From Nannocystis pusilla (GTDB lineage: Bacteria > Myxococcota_A > Polyangia > Nannocystales > Nannocystaceae): DNA of 64,000 nucleotides. The notes under the pieces are model-generated. The model saw only the letters and a program-made list of their open reading frames with translations, was not told the DNA's origin and did no database searches. The stretch lies in assembly GCF_026626665.1 (NCBI RefSeq), contig NZ_JAPNKE010000002.1, positions 6,735,168 to 6,799,167 on the forward strand, in the 5' to 3' direction. Positions 9,923 to 18,491 of the stretch are shown here, in pieces. Each line of letters opens with the position of its first letter. The stretch's first letter is position 1. Both the position numbers and the translations under genes were made by a program.

Positions 9923-9964
9923 CATGTCCTCCGCGTCATGTCTTGAAAGCTATGTCGTTTCGCG
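9923..9964. repeat. 14-bp phased repeat at the hisD-hisC junction
   Basis: Cores CATG 9923, CATG 9937 and TATG 9951 are 14 bases apart. Read on the - strand the repeat ends hisD, supplies the GGAGG ribosome-binding sequence for hisC and one of its two ATGs. Confidence 0.75.
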
Positions 9965-11254
9965 CAGCCGCAGCTCCGCCGCGCGTGCGTGGCCCTCGAG
10001 CCCCTCGGCTCGGGCCAGGCGCGCGATCGCCGGCGCCTGGGCGGCCAGCGCGTCGCGGCCGAGCCGCAGCACGCTGGTGTGCTTGACGAAGTCCCACACC
10101 CCGAGCGGCGAGGCGAAGCGGGCCGCGCCGGCCGTCGGGAGCACGTGGCTGGGGCCGGCCGTGTAGTCGCCGGCGGCCTCGGGCGTGAACGCCCCGACGA
10201 AGATCGCCCCGGCCGAGGTGATCTGCTTCGCCACCGCGTCGGCGTCGGCGAGCAGCAGCTCGACGTGCTCGGGCGCGTAGGCGTTGACGGCGGCGACCAT
10301 CGCCGCGACGTCGTCGACCAGCACCGCGGCCCCGTGCTCGCGCAGCGCCTGCGAGGCGATCTCGGCCCGCGGCAGGTCGCCGAGCTGGCGGGTCAGCGCC
10401 GCGATCACGGCGGGCACCAGCGGCTCGCTGTCGGTGATGAGGATCGCGCAGGCCAGCACGTCGTGCTCGGCCTGGGCGATGAGGTCGGCCGCGACCAGCT
10501 CGGGGTCGGCGGTCGCGTCGGCGACGACCACGATCTCGCTCGGCCCGGCGATCCCGTCGATCGCACACAGCCCGAACACCTGGCGCTTGGCCGCGGTGAC
10601 GTAGGCGTTGCCGGGCCCGACGATCTTGTCGACCCGGGGCACCGTCGCCGTCCCCAGCGCCAGCGCGGCGATCGCCTGCGCCCCGCCGATCTGGAACACC
10701 CGGTCGACCTCCGCGATCTCGGCCGCCAGCAGCACCACGTCGGGCGCCCGCGGCGTCACCAGGATCACCTCCGGCACGCCGGCGACCTTGGCCGGGATCC
10801 CGGCCATCAACACCGACGACGGATAGGCCGCCGTGCCGCCCGGCGCATACACGGCGACCCGGCGCAGCGGCGCGACGCGGCTGTACAAAGAGACATCTTC
10901 GATCTCGAGGCCGGTGTCGGCGTGGGCCTGCGTCTCGTGGAACACGCGGATCCCGTGGGCCGCGGTGACCAGGGCGGCGCGCAGGTCGGGCGACACGCGC
11001 GCGGCCGCCTCCGCCCGCGCCTCGCGGGAGATCTCGAACTGCTCCGGCGTCAGCGTGCGCTGCTCGAAGCGGCTCGTGAGCTCGCAGACCGCCGCGTCGC
11101 CGCGCGCCCGCACGTCCGCGATGATTGCGCGCGCGGCCGCGTCGGCCTCGCCTTCGAGCCCTGCCGCGCGGGAGCAGAGGCCCCGCCAGGTCGACGGGTC
11201 CTCGGCCCTACCCCCGCCGCGGAGGTCGAGCGTGCGAAAGCCGAGGTCTCGCAT
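9950..11254 (-). CDS. hisD: Histidinol dehydrogenase
   Basis: This 434-residue enzyme carries out the last two steps of histidine synthesis, oxidising L-histidinol to histidine with NAD+ and a zinc site. Family signatures are intact: VAVYAPGGTAAYPSSVLM, DKIVGPGNAYVTAAKRQV, GIAGPSEIVVVAD, LIAQAEHD and YAPEHVELL. The C-terminal AGDYTAGPSHVLPTAG holds conserved catalytic residues. ATG 11254 is the only sensible start, since upstream sequence is shared with the divergent lipoprotein gene 78 bases away. It leads the hisD-hisC pair. The last codons overlap a 14-bp repeat unit. Length is normal for the family. Confidence 0.95.
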   Translation of the reverse strand: MRDLGFRTLDLRGGGRAEDPSTWRGLCSRAAGLEGEADAAARAIIADVRARGDAAVCELTSRFEQRTLTPEQFEISREARAEAAARVSPDLRAALVTAAHGIRVFHETQAHADTGLEIEDVSLYSRVAPLRRVAVYAPGGTAAYPSSVLMAGIPAKVAGVPEVILVTPRAPDVVLLAAEIAEVDRVFQIGGAQAIAALALGTATVPRVDKIVGPGNAYVTAAKRQVFGLCAIDGIAGPSEIVVVADATADPELVAADLIAQAEHDVLACAILITDSEPLVPAVIAALTRQLGDLPRAEIASQALREHGAAVLVDDVAAMVAAVNAYAPEHVELLLADADAVAKQITSAGAIFVGAFTPEAAGDYTAGPSHVLPTAGAARFASPLGVWDFVKHTSVLRLGRDALAAQAPAIARLARAEGLEGHARAAELRLRETT

Positions 11255-11332
11255 GGCTCGCAAGGTACAGCGCTCACGGCCCTGACGGAAGTGAAACCCG
11301 CCCGGTTCTTGGTTATCCTGTCTGCTGCGCAG

Positions 11333-12484
11333 ATGTCGCCCGCCGCGCACCGCACAGCTCGCGTCCTCGCGCCTGCCCGCGCCGGCCTCCGCGTGCCGGT
11401 GGCGGCCGGGCTCGGGCTGGCGCTCACGCTCGCGCACGTCGGCTGCACCGCCCCGGGCGCGGAGACGACCGAGGGCGCCGCCACCGAGGACAGCACCACC
11501 ACCGGCGTGTGGGCCGAGGCGCCTGCGCCGGCCGACGCCTGCGCCGAGGCCCTGCTGGTGTCGCACGGGCGCTACCGCGGCAACCTGCGGACCATGACGG
11601 CCGACGAGGCGATCCGCGGCGTCTGCGGGGGCGGCGGGGCCGACGGCTTCTTGCGCGTCGAGGTCCCGGTGCGCGCCGATCTGACCGTCGCGGCCCGCGG
11701 CGTCGGCTTCGCCCCGCGGCTCTCGTTCGCCCCGGACGACTGCCTCGGCGGGCGCGAGATCGCCTGCGCCGTCGACGCTCCGCTCGCGCTGCAGGACCTG
11801 GCCGCCGGCACCGTCCTGCGCCTCGCCGTCGGCATCGACCCGGCTGTCTTTTCGGACCTGAACCAAAAGCCAGCCCCCGAGGACGCCCCCGACCCGCTGA
11901 GCTACGACCTCGAGATCGGCCTGACCCGGGTCTTGGGCGCCGGCGAGGTGTGCGAGCCCGCCTCGCGCGGGCGCTGCGTCGCCGGCACCCTGTGCATGGC
12001 CAGCGCCCCCGGCGACGCGCCCGAATGTACGACCTTGCCGGCCGACACCTGCAGCACCGCCCTGCACACGCCGGTGGTGCTGAGCGAAGGCGGCGAGGCC
12101 GCGCTGGTCGTCGACCCGGCCTTGCCGCAGACCGACGCCCACGCCCATACGTGCGGCGGCGCCGGCCTGCGCGAGCGGGTCCTGCAGCTCGACCTGCCGG
12201 CCGCACCACCGGCGCGAGCGCTCGAGATCACGGTCAGCCGTCCGGACGTCGGCCTCGCAGTGCGCGCGCCCGGCTGCCTCGCCACCGACGAACTGGCGTG
12301 CGCGGCCGGCACCGGCGCCCCCGCGCAGGTCGTGATCGGTCGACTCGGGAGCCTGCGCGCCGCCGGCGTCGCGCCCTATCTGTTCATCGAGTTGCCGCCC
12401 GACAGCGAACGCGACCCGGCCTTCACGCTGAACCTGCGCCTCGTGCCCGAACCGACGCCCTGGGGCGTGCCTGGTGCACCGTGA
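11333..12484 (+). CDS. Predicted lipoprotein, Cys-rich, unknown function
   Basis: I do not recognise a family. The 383-residue product starts with a basic N-terminus and a hydrophobic stretch (AAGLGLALTLAHVGC) that ends in a plausible lipobox cysteine, followed by a Thr/Glu linker (TTEGAATEDSTTTG) of the type common on myxobacterial lipoproteins. The mature part has two similar halves with paired cysteines and beta-rich segments (about residues 60-180 and 220-375). A short Cys motif between them (GEVCEPASRGRCVAGTLC) resembles the small Cys-rich modules of myxobacterial surface proteins. It is divergent from hisD. A third gene product, MetK, follows in the same direction but has its own promoter. 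Confidence 0.75.
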   Translation: MSPAAHRTARVLAPARAGLRVPVAAGLGLALTLAHVGCTAPGAETTEGAATEDSTTTGVWAEAPAPADACAEALLVSHGRYRGNLRTMTADEAIRGVCGGGGADGFLRVEVPVRADLTVAARGVGFAPRLSFAPDDCLGGREIACAVDAPLALQDLAAGTVLRLAVGIDPAVFSDLNQKPAPEDAPDPLSYDLEIGLTRVLGAGEVCEPASRGRCVAGTLCMASAPGDAPECTTLPADTCSTALHTPVVLSEGGEAALVVDPALPQTDAHAHTCGGAGLRERVLQLDLPAAPPARALEITVSRPDVGLAVRAPGCLATDELACAAGTGAPAQVVIGRLGSLRAAGVAPYLFIELPPDSERDPAFTLNLRLVPEPTPWGVPGAP

Positions 12485-12577
12485 CGCTTCGTCGCGGGCG
12501 TGTGAGGGTTGAACCACGAGTCGCGTGATCGGCGGAGCCGGGCCGCGTGAGATCGTCGCGAATGGGCCGCAAAGCGC

Positions 12578-12606
12578 TTGCCCTGCGCAAAAGGCGCGCA
12601 TATGCT
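12578..12606 (+). promoter_or_regulatory. Predicted sigma-70-like promoter of metK
   Basis: TTGCCC at 12578-12583 and TATGCT at 12601-12606 are separated by 17 bases. Transcription would start near 12613, leaving a 5' leader of about 55 bases. I looked for a SAM-sensing riboswitch in this leader and saw none; it is too short for SAM-I. Confidence 0.55.
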
Positions 12607-12668
12607 CGCGCCGCGCCCGCGGGTGCCCATCCTTACGTCAACCGCCGTTCACGGCACCGAGAGTCAAA

Positions 12669-13826
<1,158 letters not shown>

Positions 13827-13894
13827 GCCCCCCTCGGCTCCCGACCGCAGCGCGACCCCGGCCCCGTGCCGCGGTCGCGCTTCGTCGTTTCGGA

Positions 13895-13950
13895 CATGTT
13901 TTAATGGACATGCTCTTAAGAGCATGTCCACATGAGCATGTCCGTTCATT
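13895..13950. repeat. 14-bp phased repeat, 4 units, downstream of metK
   Basis: CATG cores at 13895, 13909, 13923 and 13937 are exactly 14 bases apart. The unit around 13909-13929 forms a perfect hairpin through GACATGCTCTTAAGAGCATGTC. It follows metK by about 70 bases and could act in transcript ending or stability. Confidence 0.85.
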
Positions 13951-14003
13951 CTCGCTCACCGACAGGAGCCCCTGCCGAGACCTCTCCGCGGCCGCCGAGC
14001 GAG

Positions 14004-14045
14004 CATGTCCTTTCGCGCATGTCCGAACGGCCACGGAAAGACCCC
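14004..14045. repeat. 14-bp phased repeat, second block after metK
   Basis: CATG 14004, CATG 14018 and a degenerate CACG 14032 keep the 14-base step. The remaining sequence of the 334-base gap 13827-14160 shows no gene. Confidence 0.7.
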
Positions 14046-14160
14046 CGGCGCGAGCACCCGGTCCTATCGATGGAACCGCGAGTCGGGCGCCGCTGCGATC
14101 AGGTCCGCTCCAGCCCCCCGAACAGCACCGCCCTCTCGCGCTCGCACGGCGGTCACGCCG

Positions 14161-14598
14161 TCAATCCTCGAACAACGCCTCGACCATCCGCTCCAGCTCC
14201 GCCTCGCGGCGCGCCAGCACGGCGGACAGGCCGAAGCGGTCGAGCCAGCGCCACACCGCCGCGGGGTCGCGGAGCGGCGCGTCGCCGTCCCACAGCGCGG
14301 TGCGCAGCACCACCTTCTTGTGCACCATCAACGACGCGATCGGGCGCCCGTCGGCGGCGAACAGCTCGATCGTCGGCCCGCCGGAGCACAGGCAGCTCCA
14401 GGCCGGGCCCTCGACGATCTGCAGCGCCTCGCGCAGCGCCGCGAGCTCGGCGGCGTCCTCCAGCTCCGCGAGCATCACCTCGGGACGTCCGATCGCTCCC
14501 CCTGGCCACACGCGCACCCGCGTCGTCCCGGCCAGCGCCGCGTCGAGCACGGCCTGGGTCGGCGGATCGGGGCAGTCCGGCTCGTACCGCTCGTCCAT
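14161..14598 (-). CDS. Small conserved-looking hypothetical protein
   Basis: I do not recognise this 145-residue protein. It has no signal peptide or membrane segment. It reads as a compact alpha/beta protein with a beta-rich middle (PTIELFAADGRPIASLMVHKKVVLR) and a charged helical C-terminus (LARREAELERMVEALFED). Two cysteines lie close together in WSCLCSGG. Codon use matches neighbouring genes, which supports real coding. It faces the 14804 gene across a 205-base gap and has no obvious operon partner. The start at 14598 is the first ATG of the frame. Confidence 0.55.
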   Translation of the reverse strand: MDERYEPDCPDPPTQAVLDAALAGTTRVRVWPGGAIGRPEVMLAELEDAAELAALREALQIVEGPAWSCLCSGGPTIELFAADGRPIASLMVHKKVVLRTALWDGDAPLRDPAAVWRWLDRFGLSAVLARREAELERMVEALFED

Positions 14599-14803
14599 CG
14601 CTCCAGTTCAGCAGGACCGCCGCCGACTGGCCACTTACTCATCAGAGTCGCCGCACCACGAGCGATTCACTCATCACTCCAGCACGATCTCCACGCGCGG
14701 TCGCCGCTGGTTCGATCCCGCCCTCATCCTCCACGCACCCTCGGAGCCCCGCGAATTGTCTCCCGACTGGCTCAGTTTTACGCGCCTTGGTAGCCTGTCT
14801 TCG

Positions 14804-15628
14804 ATGGTCGCCTCGCCGTCGCGCCGGCTCTCCGTAGCAGCACTGATCTTCGCCCTCGCCGGCGCGGGCATGTCGGCCCACGCCGCACCTGCCCCGAAGA
14901 AGCCCAAGGAAGCGGCCCCGGCGGCCCCGACCGCGGCGCCTGCGTCTGCCGATCCGGCACCGACCCAGCCGGCGGCGCAGACCCCCACCCCGAGCAAGAG
15001 CGAGGGCGGGCTGCTCGGCGAGGACCCGGCCGCGAGCGCGCGGACCTCCGACCTCTACGGCGACCGGCTCGACGGCATCGAGGCCGAGGTCAACAGCCTC
15101 AAGGACAAGATCTTCCGCAGCAAGGCGCGGCTGGCTGTCCTTCGGGACACGGTCATGGCGGGCGTCGCCGCCGGCGGCCGCGTCGTCCTGGCCCACCGCA
15201 ACCTCATGGGCGTCGGCTTTCGCCTGGTGCGGATCGTCTACACCCTCGACGGCGCGCAGATCTTCGCCCGCAGCGACGAGTCGGGCGGCCTCGACGCGGA
15301 GGACGAGATCCTCGTGTTCGACGGCACCTTGCCGCCCGGCCCGCACGAGGCCCGCGTCGAGCTCACCTACCAGGGCCAGGGCTACGGCGTCTTCACTTAC
15401 CTGCGCGGCTACACCTTCAAGTCGCCGCAGACCCATAACTTCAACGTCACCGAGGGCGGCAGCTTCAAGCTGGTCAGCAAGGGCTACGAGCGCGGCAACC
15501 TCACCACCGAGATGAAGGACCGCCCCGCCGTCGAGTTCCAGGTCGTCGGCCAAGACGGCGCCGCCGCGGCCAAGACCCGGGCCGAGCCCGCGGCCAAGGC
15601 CGAGCCTGCGGCCGCGCCCGCCAAGTGA
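14804..15628 (+). CDS. Exported Ala/Pro-rich protein opening the envelope-machine locus
   Basis: The 274-residue product has a signal peptide (RRLSVAALIFALAGAGMSAHA) and then an Ala/Pro-rich linker to about residue 65. A short helical, possibly coiled-coil segment (DRLDGIEAEVNSLKDKIFRSKARL) leads into a beta-rich domain (VVLAHRNLMGVGFRLVRIVY ... GPHEARVELTYQGQGYGVFTYL). The end is again Ala/Lys/Pro-rich. It sits four bases before the first TPR gene, so it belongs to the same transcript and probably acts in the periplasm with the TPR proteins. I recognise the layout from TPR/TolQ loci of myxobacteria but cannot give a function. The start at ATG 14804 is set by the signal peptide. Confidence 0.75.
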   Translation: MVASPSRRLSVAALIFALAGAGMSAHAAPAPKKPKEAAPAAPTAAPASADPAPTQPAAQTPTPSKSEGGLLGEDPAASARTSDLYGDRLDGIEAEVNSLKDKIFRSKARLAVLRDTVMAGVAAGGRVVLAHRNLMGVGFRLVRIVYTLDGAQIFARSDESGGLDAEDEILVFDGTLPPGPHEARVELTYQGQGYGVFTYLRGYTFKSPQTHNFNVTEGGSFKLVSKGYERGNLTTEMKDRPAVEFQVVGQDGAAAAKTRAEPAAKAEPAAAPAK

Positions 15629-15632
15629 CGCC

Positions 15633-18305
15633 ATGTCGCGCGCCCTCGCCCGCCTGGCCCTGGCCTGCGCCCTGCTCGCCCCCGCGGCGGCCTCGGCTGC
15701 GCCATGGGACATGCCCGTGAGGGCAGGTCTCTTCGCACCTGTCCCTTCCGGCATGTCCCTGCGGTCATCCGAGCTCGCCCTGCTCGCGGCCGCCCCGCTC
15801 CCGGCCGCCCTCGCGCCTGTCCCGGGCGTCATGTCCTTCCGGACATCCGCCGCCCCGCTCCCCGCCGCCCTCGCGCCTGTCCCGGGTATCATGTCCTTCC
15901 GGACATCCGCCGCCCCGCTCCCCGCCGCCCTCGCGCCTGTCCCGGGCGTCATGTCCTTCCGGACATCCGCCGCCCCGCTCCCCGCCGCCCTGCGGTCACC
16001 CCTGCTCGCCGCCCCCGGCCCGCGCGTCGCGGCCCCGGCCGCCGACGCGGCCCCCAGCGGCGACGCGGCCCGCCTGCTCAGCGACGCCGAGGACGCGATC
16101 AAGGCCGCCGAGCAGGTGACGCCGACCCCCGCCGGCCCGAGCGCCTCCGACCTGGCCGAGCGCCTGGTCGCCGGTCAGGTCCAGCTCGAGGGCGGCGACG
16201 CCGAGGGCGCCGCGATCGTCTTCCTCGACCTGCTGGAGAACGCCCCCGGCACCCCGGCGGCGGTCCAGGCCCGCTACTACCTCGGCGAGGCGCTGCTGCT
16301 GCTGCGCATGCGCCGGTGGGCCAGCGAGTGCTTCTCCCTGACCCTCGCCGACGCCGGCCCCGAGGCGCGCCGCCTCCACCAGCGCAGCGTCGCCCGCCTG
16401 CTCGAGCTCGCCGCCCCGGCGCGCGCCCGCGGACACGCGCGCAAGCAGGGCCTGTCGGTCATGCCCGAGCTGCGCGCGCGCATGCAGTCGGTCGGCCTCG
16501 ACGGCGACCGCGGCCCCGGCAGCGAGCTCAGCGCGCTCGACGTCACCCGCCTGCGCGGCTGGGTCGCCGCCGTCCCGCCCGACCAGCGGATCGCCGAGCT
16601 GCGCTACGCCTGGGGCCGCTTCCTGTTCCTGTCGAAGGAGTACGCCGAGGCGCTGGTCGAGCTCGACGGCCTCGTCCCCGCCGACCTGCCTCTCGGGACA
16701 TCCGCGCCGGCCTGGCGCAGCCTGCTGCGCGCGACCTACGTCGCCGGCGCCGCCGCGGCCGCCCTCGGCCGCCTCGACGACGCGATCGTCCGCTTCGACC
16801 GGATCGTCGCCACCCGCAGCCTGCCCGGCGCGGCGGAGCAGGAGATCCGGGAGCTCGCGTGGATGGCCCGCGCGCGCATCTTCCACGACCGCGGCGACTA
16901 CGACGCGGCGCTGCTGTCGTACCGCTCGATCGGCCGCGCCTCGCCGCTGTACGCCTCGGCGCTCTACGAGATCGCCTGGACCCTGCTCCGCGCCGACCGC
17001 CACGAGGCCGCCCTCGCCGCGCTCGACCAGCTGCTGCGCGAGACGCCCCACAGCGCCGCCGCGGCCGAGGCCAAGTCGCTGCGCGGCAAGCTGCAGATCC
17101 GCCGCCGCAACTGGAAGGCCGCCGAGGACGAGTTCGCCGCCCTGCGCCGCCACTTCGACGACCAGTACAAGGCGGTCGCCCCGGCCCTGGCCGTCGGCAG
17201 CGACGCCCTCGACTACGTCGGCGCCGTCATCCGCTCCGACCCGCGCCACTTCAGCCTCGACACCCTCGTCCCGCGCGCCGCCATCCCGCTGGCCCGCAAC
17301 CTGCCGCGCGCGGTGCAGGCCGAACGCCTGGCCCGAGAGACAGGTGAGACCGAGCACCTGCTGCGCGAGACGATGGCGCTGCTCGAGCGCATGGAGATCG
17401 CCGCCGCCTCGCCCGAGCGCGCGCTGCTGTTTACCGACCTCGGCGCGCACTGGCAGGCCCTCGACCGCGCCGGCCGCGACCTCGGCGAGGCCGGCGAGGC
17501 GCTGCTGTCGGCCGTCGGCCGCAGCCCGACCCGCGGCCTCGCCGACATGCGCCGCGCCGTCGACGCCCTGTTCGAGCGGCCGTCGAAGCACCTCCGCCGC
17601 GTCACCGAGCTCGCCGACCCGCTGGCCTCCGCCCGCGCCGAGACCACCGCCGTGCGCGCGCGCCTCTACGGTCTCGAGTACGCCCAACGCGAGTCGTCGC
17701 GCCGCGGCTCGCAGGGCCCGTTCTTCCAGGAGGCCGCGGCCCTGCGCGGCGAGCTCGGCGCGCTGGAAGACAGCCTCGCCGAGGCCCACCGCGGCCTGCA
17801 GACCGCCCGCGCCACCCTCCGCTTCACCGACCCGCTGCCCGGCACCCGCCGCGACGCCATCGCCGCCCACAACGTCCTCGTCGGCAACCTGTGGCCCGGC
17901 GGCGGCGGCGAGGGCGTGCGCGAGCAGTGGCAACGCCGCCAGCGTCTGCTCATCCGCCTCGACGCCGCCCGCAAGCGCCTCGGCGCCGCCGCCCAGGCCC
18001 GCCTCGCCCGCGCCGTCGTCGTCCTCCAGGAGGAGCGCGACAACCTCACCCGCTACCGCGACGAGCTCGAGGCCCTGCGCCCGCGCGCCGACGTCACCGC
18101 CGCCGAGGCCGTCCACGCCGGCGTCCGCGACGTCGCCGCCGACCTCCGCTACTGGACGATCCGCGCCGACGTCGGCCTGCTCGACGTCGCCTGGGCCACC
18201 AAGGAGGCCGAGCTCGAGCTGGCCCGCGACCTCGAGCGCACCCGCGACCGCAGCGTCAAGAACCTCGACCGCGCCGTCAACGAGGCGCTGGAGGACAGCG
18301 AGTGA
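15633..18305 (+). CDS. Exported TPR protein with repeat-derived N-terminus
   Basis: This 890-residue protein begins with a signal peptide (RLALACALLAPAAASAA). Residues 25-125 are encoded by 14-bp repeat units and by about three tandem 60-bp copies that read AAPLPAALAPVPGVMSFRTS. The mature part is helical with TPR-like pairs from about 165 to 500 (ARYYLGEALLLLRMRRWASE, LYEIAWTLLRADRHEAALAA) and long charged helices at the C-terminus that may form a coiled coil. Domain type and neighbours suggest a periplasmic scaffold of a TolQ/ExbD-driven envelope machine, comparable to the TPR proteins AglT/PglI/AgmK of Myxococcus gliding loci. That function is inference. Another TPR gene follows after a 186-base duplicated segment. 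Confidence 0.75.
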   Translation: MSRALARLALACALLAPAAASAAPWDMPVRAGLFAPVPSGMSLRSSELALLAAAPLPAALAPVPGVMSFRTSAAPLPAALAPVPGIMSFRTSAAPLPAALAPVPGVMSFRTSAAPLPAALRSPLLAAPGPRVAAPAADAAPSGDAARLLSDAEDAIKAAEQVTPTPAGPSASDLAERLVAGQVQLEGGDAEGAAIVFLDLLENAPGTPAAVQARYYLGEALLLLRMRRWASECFSLTLADAGPEARRLHQRSVARLLELAAPARARGHARKQGLSVMPELRARMQSVGLDGDRGPGSELSALDVTRLRGWVAAVPPDQRIAELRYAWGRFLFLSKEYAEALVELDGLVPADLPLGTSAPAWRSLLRATYVAGAAAAALGRLDDAIVRFDRIVATRSLPGAAEQEIRELAWMARARIFHDRGDYDAALLSYRSIGRASPLYASALYEIAWTLLRADRHEAALAALDQLLRETPHSAAAAEAKSLRGKLQIRRRNWKAAEDEFAALRRHFDDQYKAVAPALAVGSDALDYVGAVIRSDPRHFSLDTLVPRAAIPLARNLPRAVQAERLARETGETEHLLRETMALLERMEIAAASPERALLFTDLGAHWQALDRAGRDLGEAGEALLSAVGRSPTRGLADMRRAVDALFERPSKHLRRVTELADPLASARAETTAVRARLYGLEYAQRESSRRGSQGPFFQEAAALRGELGALEDSLAEAHRGLQTARATLRFTDPLPGTRRDAIAAHNVLVGNLWPGGGGEGVREQWQRRQRLLIRLDAARKRLGAAAQARLARAVVVLQEERDNLTRYRDELEALRPRADVTAAEAVHAGVRDVAADLRYWTIRADVGLLDVAWATKEAELELARDLERTRDRSVKNLDRAVNEALEDSE
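15710..15990. repeat. 14-bp phased units plus 60-bp tandem repeat inside a coding region
   Basis: Cores at 15710, 15724, 15738, 15752 and 15766 are exactly 14 bases apart. They are followed by about three and a half copies of a 60-bp unit (from 15787), each carrying cores at a 14-base step (15816/15830/15844, 15876/15890/15904, 15936/15950/15964). All lie in frame within the N-terminal part of the TPR gene and add 20 residues per copy. Confidence 0.85.
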
Positions 18306-18491
18306 AGCGCCTGTCCTCCCAGACATATCTTTTAAAACATGCCCATCGGGACATGTCATGCTCGCGCGCCCGTGAAGCCGCCGCGGAGGTCAGCGGGTGA
18401 AGCGCCTGTCCTCCCAGACATATTCTTTCAAACATGACCCTCGGGACATGTCACTCTCGCGCGCCTGCGAAGCCGCCGCGGAGGTCCGCGG
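18302..18491. repeat. 95-bp tandem duplication carrying 14-bp phased units
   Basis: Segments 18302-18396 and 18397-18491 are near-identical direct copies. Each begins GTGAAGCGCCTGTCCTCCCAG and carries four cores at 14-base steps (18310/18324/18338/18352 and 18405/18419/18433/18447). The duplication lies exactly between the stop of one TPR gene and the start of the next. Confidence 0.85.

Noticed and set aside
12485..12668. SAM-responsive riboswitch before metK
   Set aside because: The leader after the predicted transcription start is only about 55 bases and I see neither the SAM-I four-way junction pattern nor a SAM-II-like pseudoknot.
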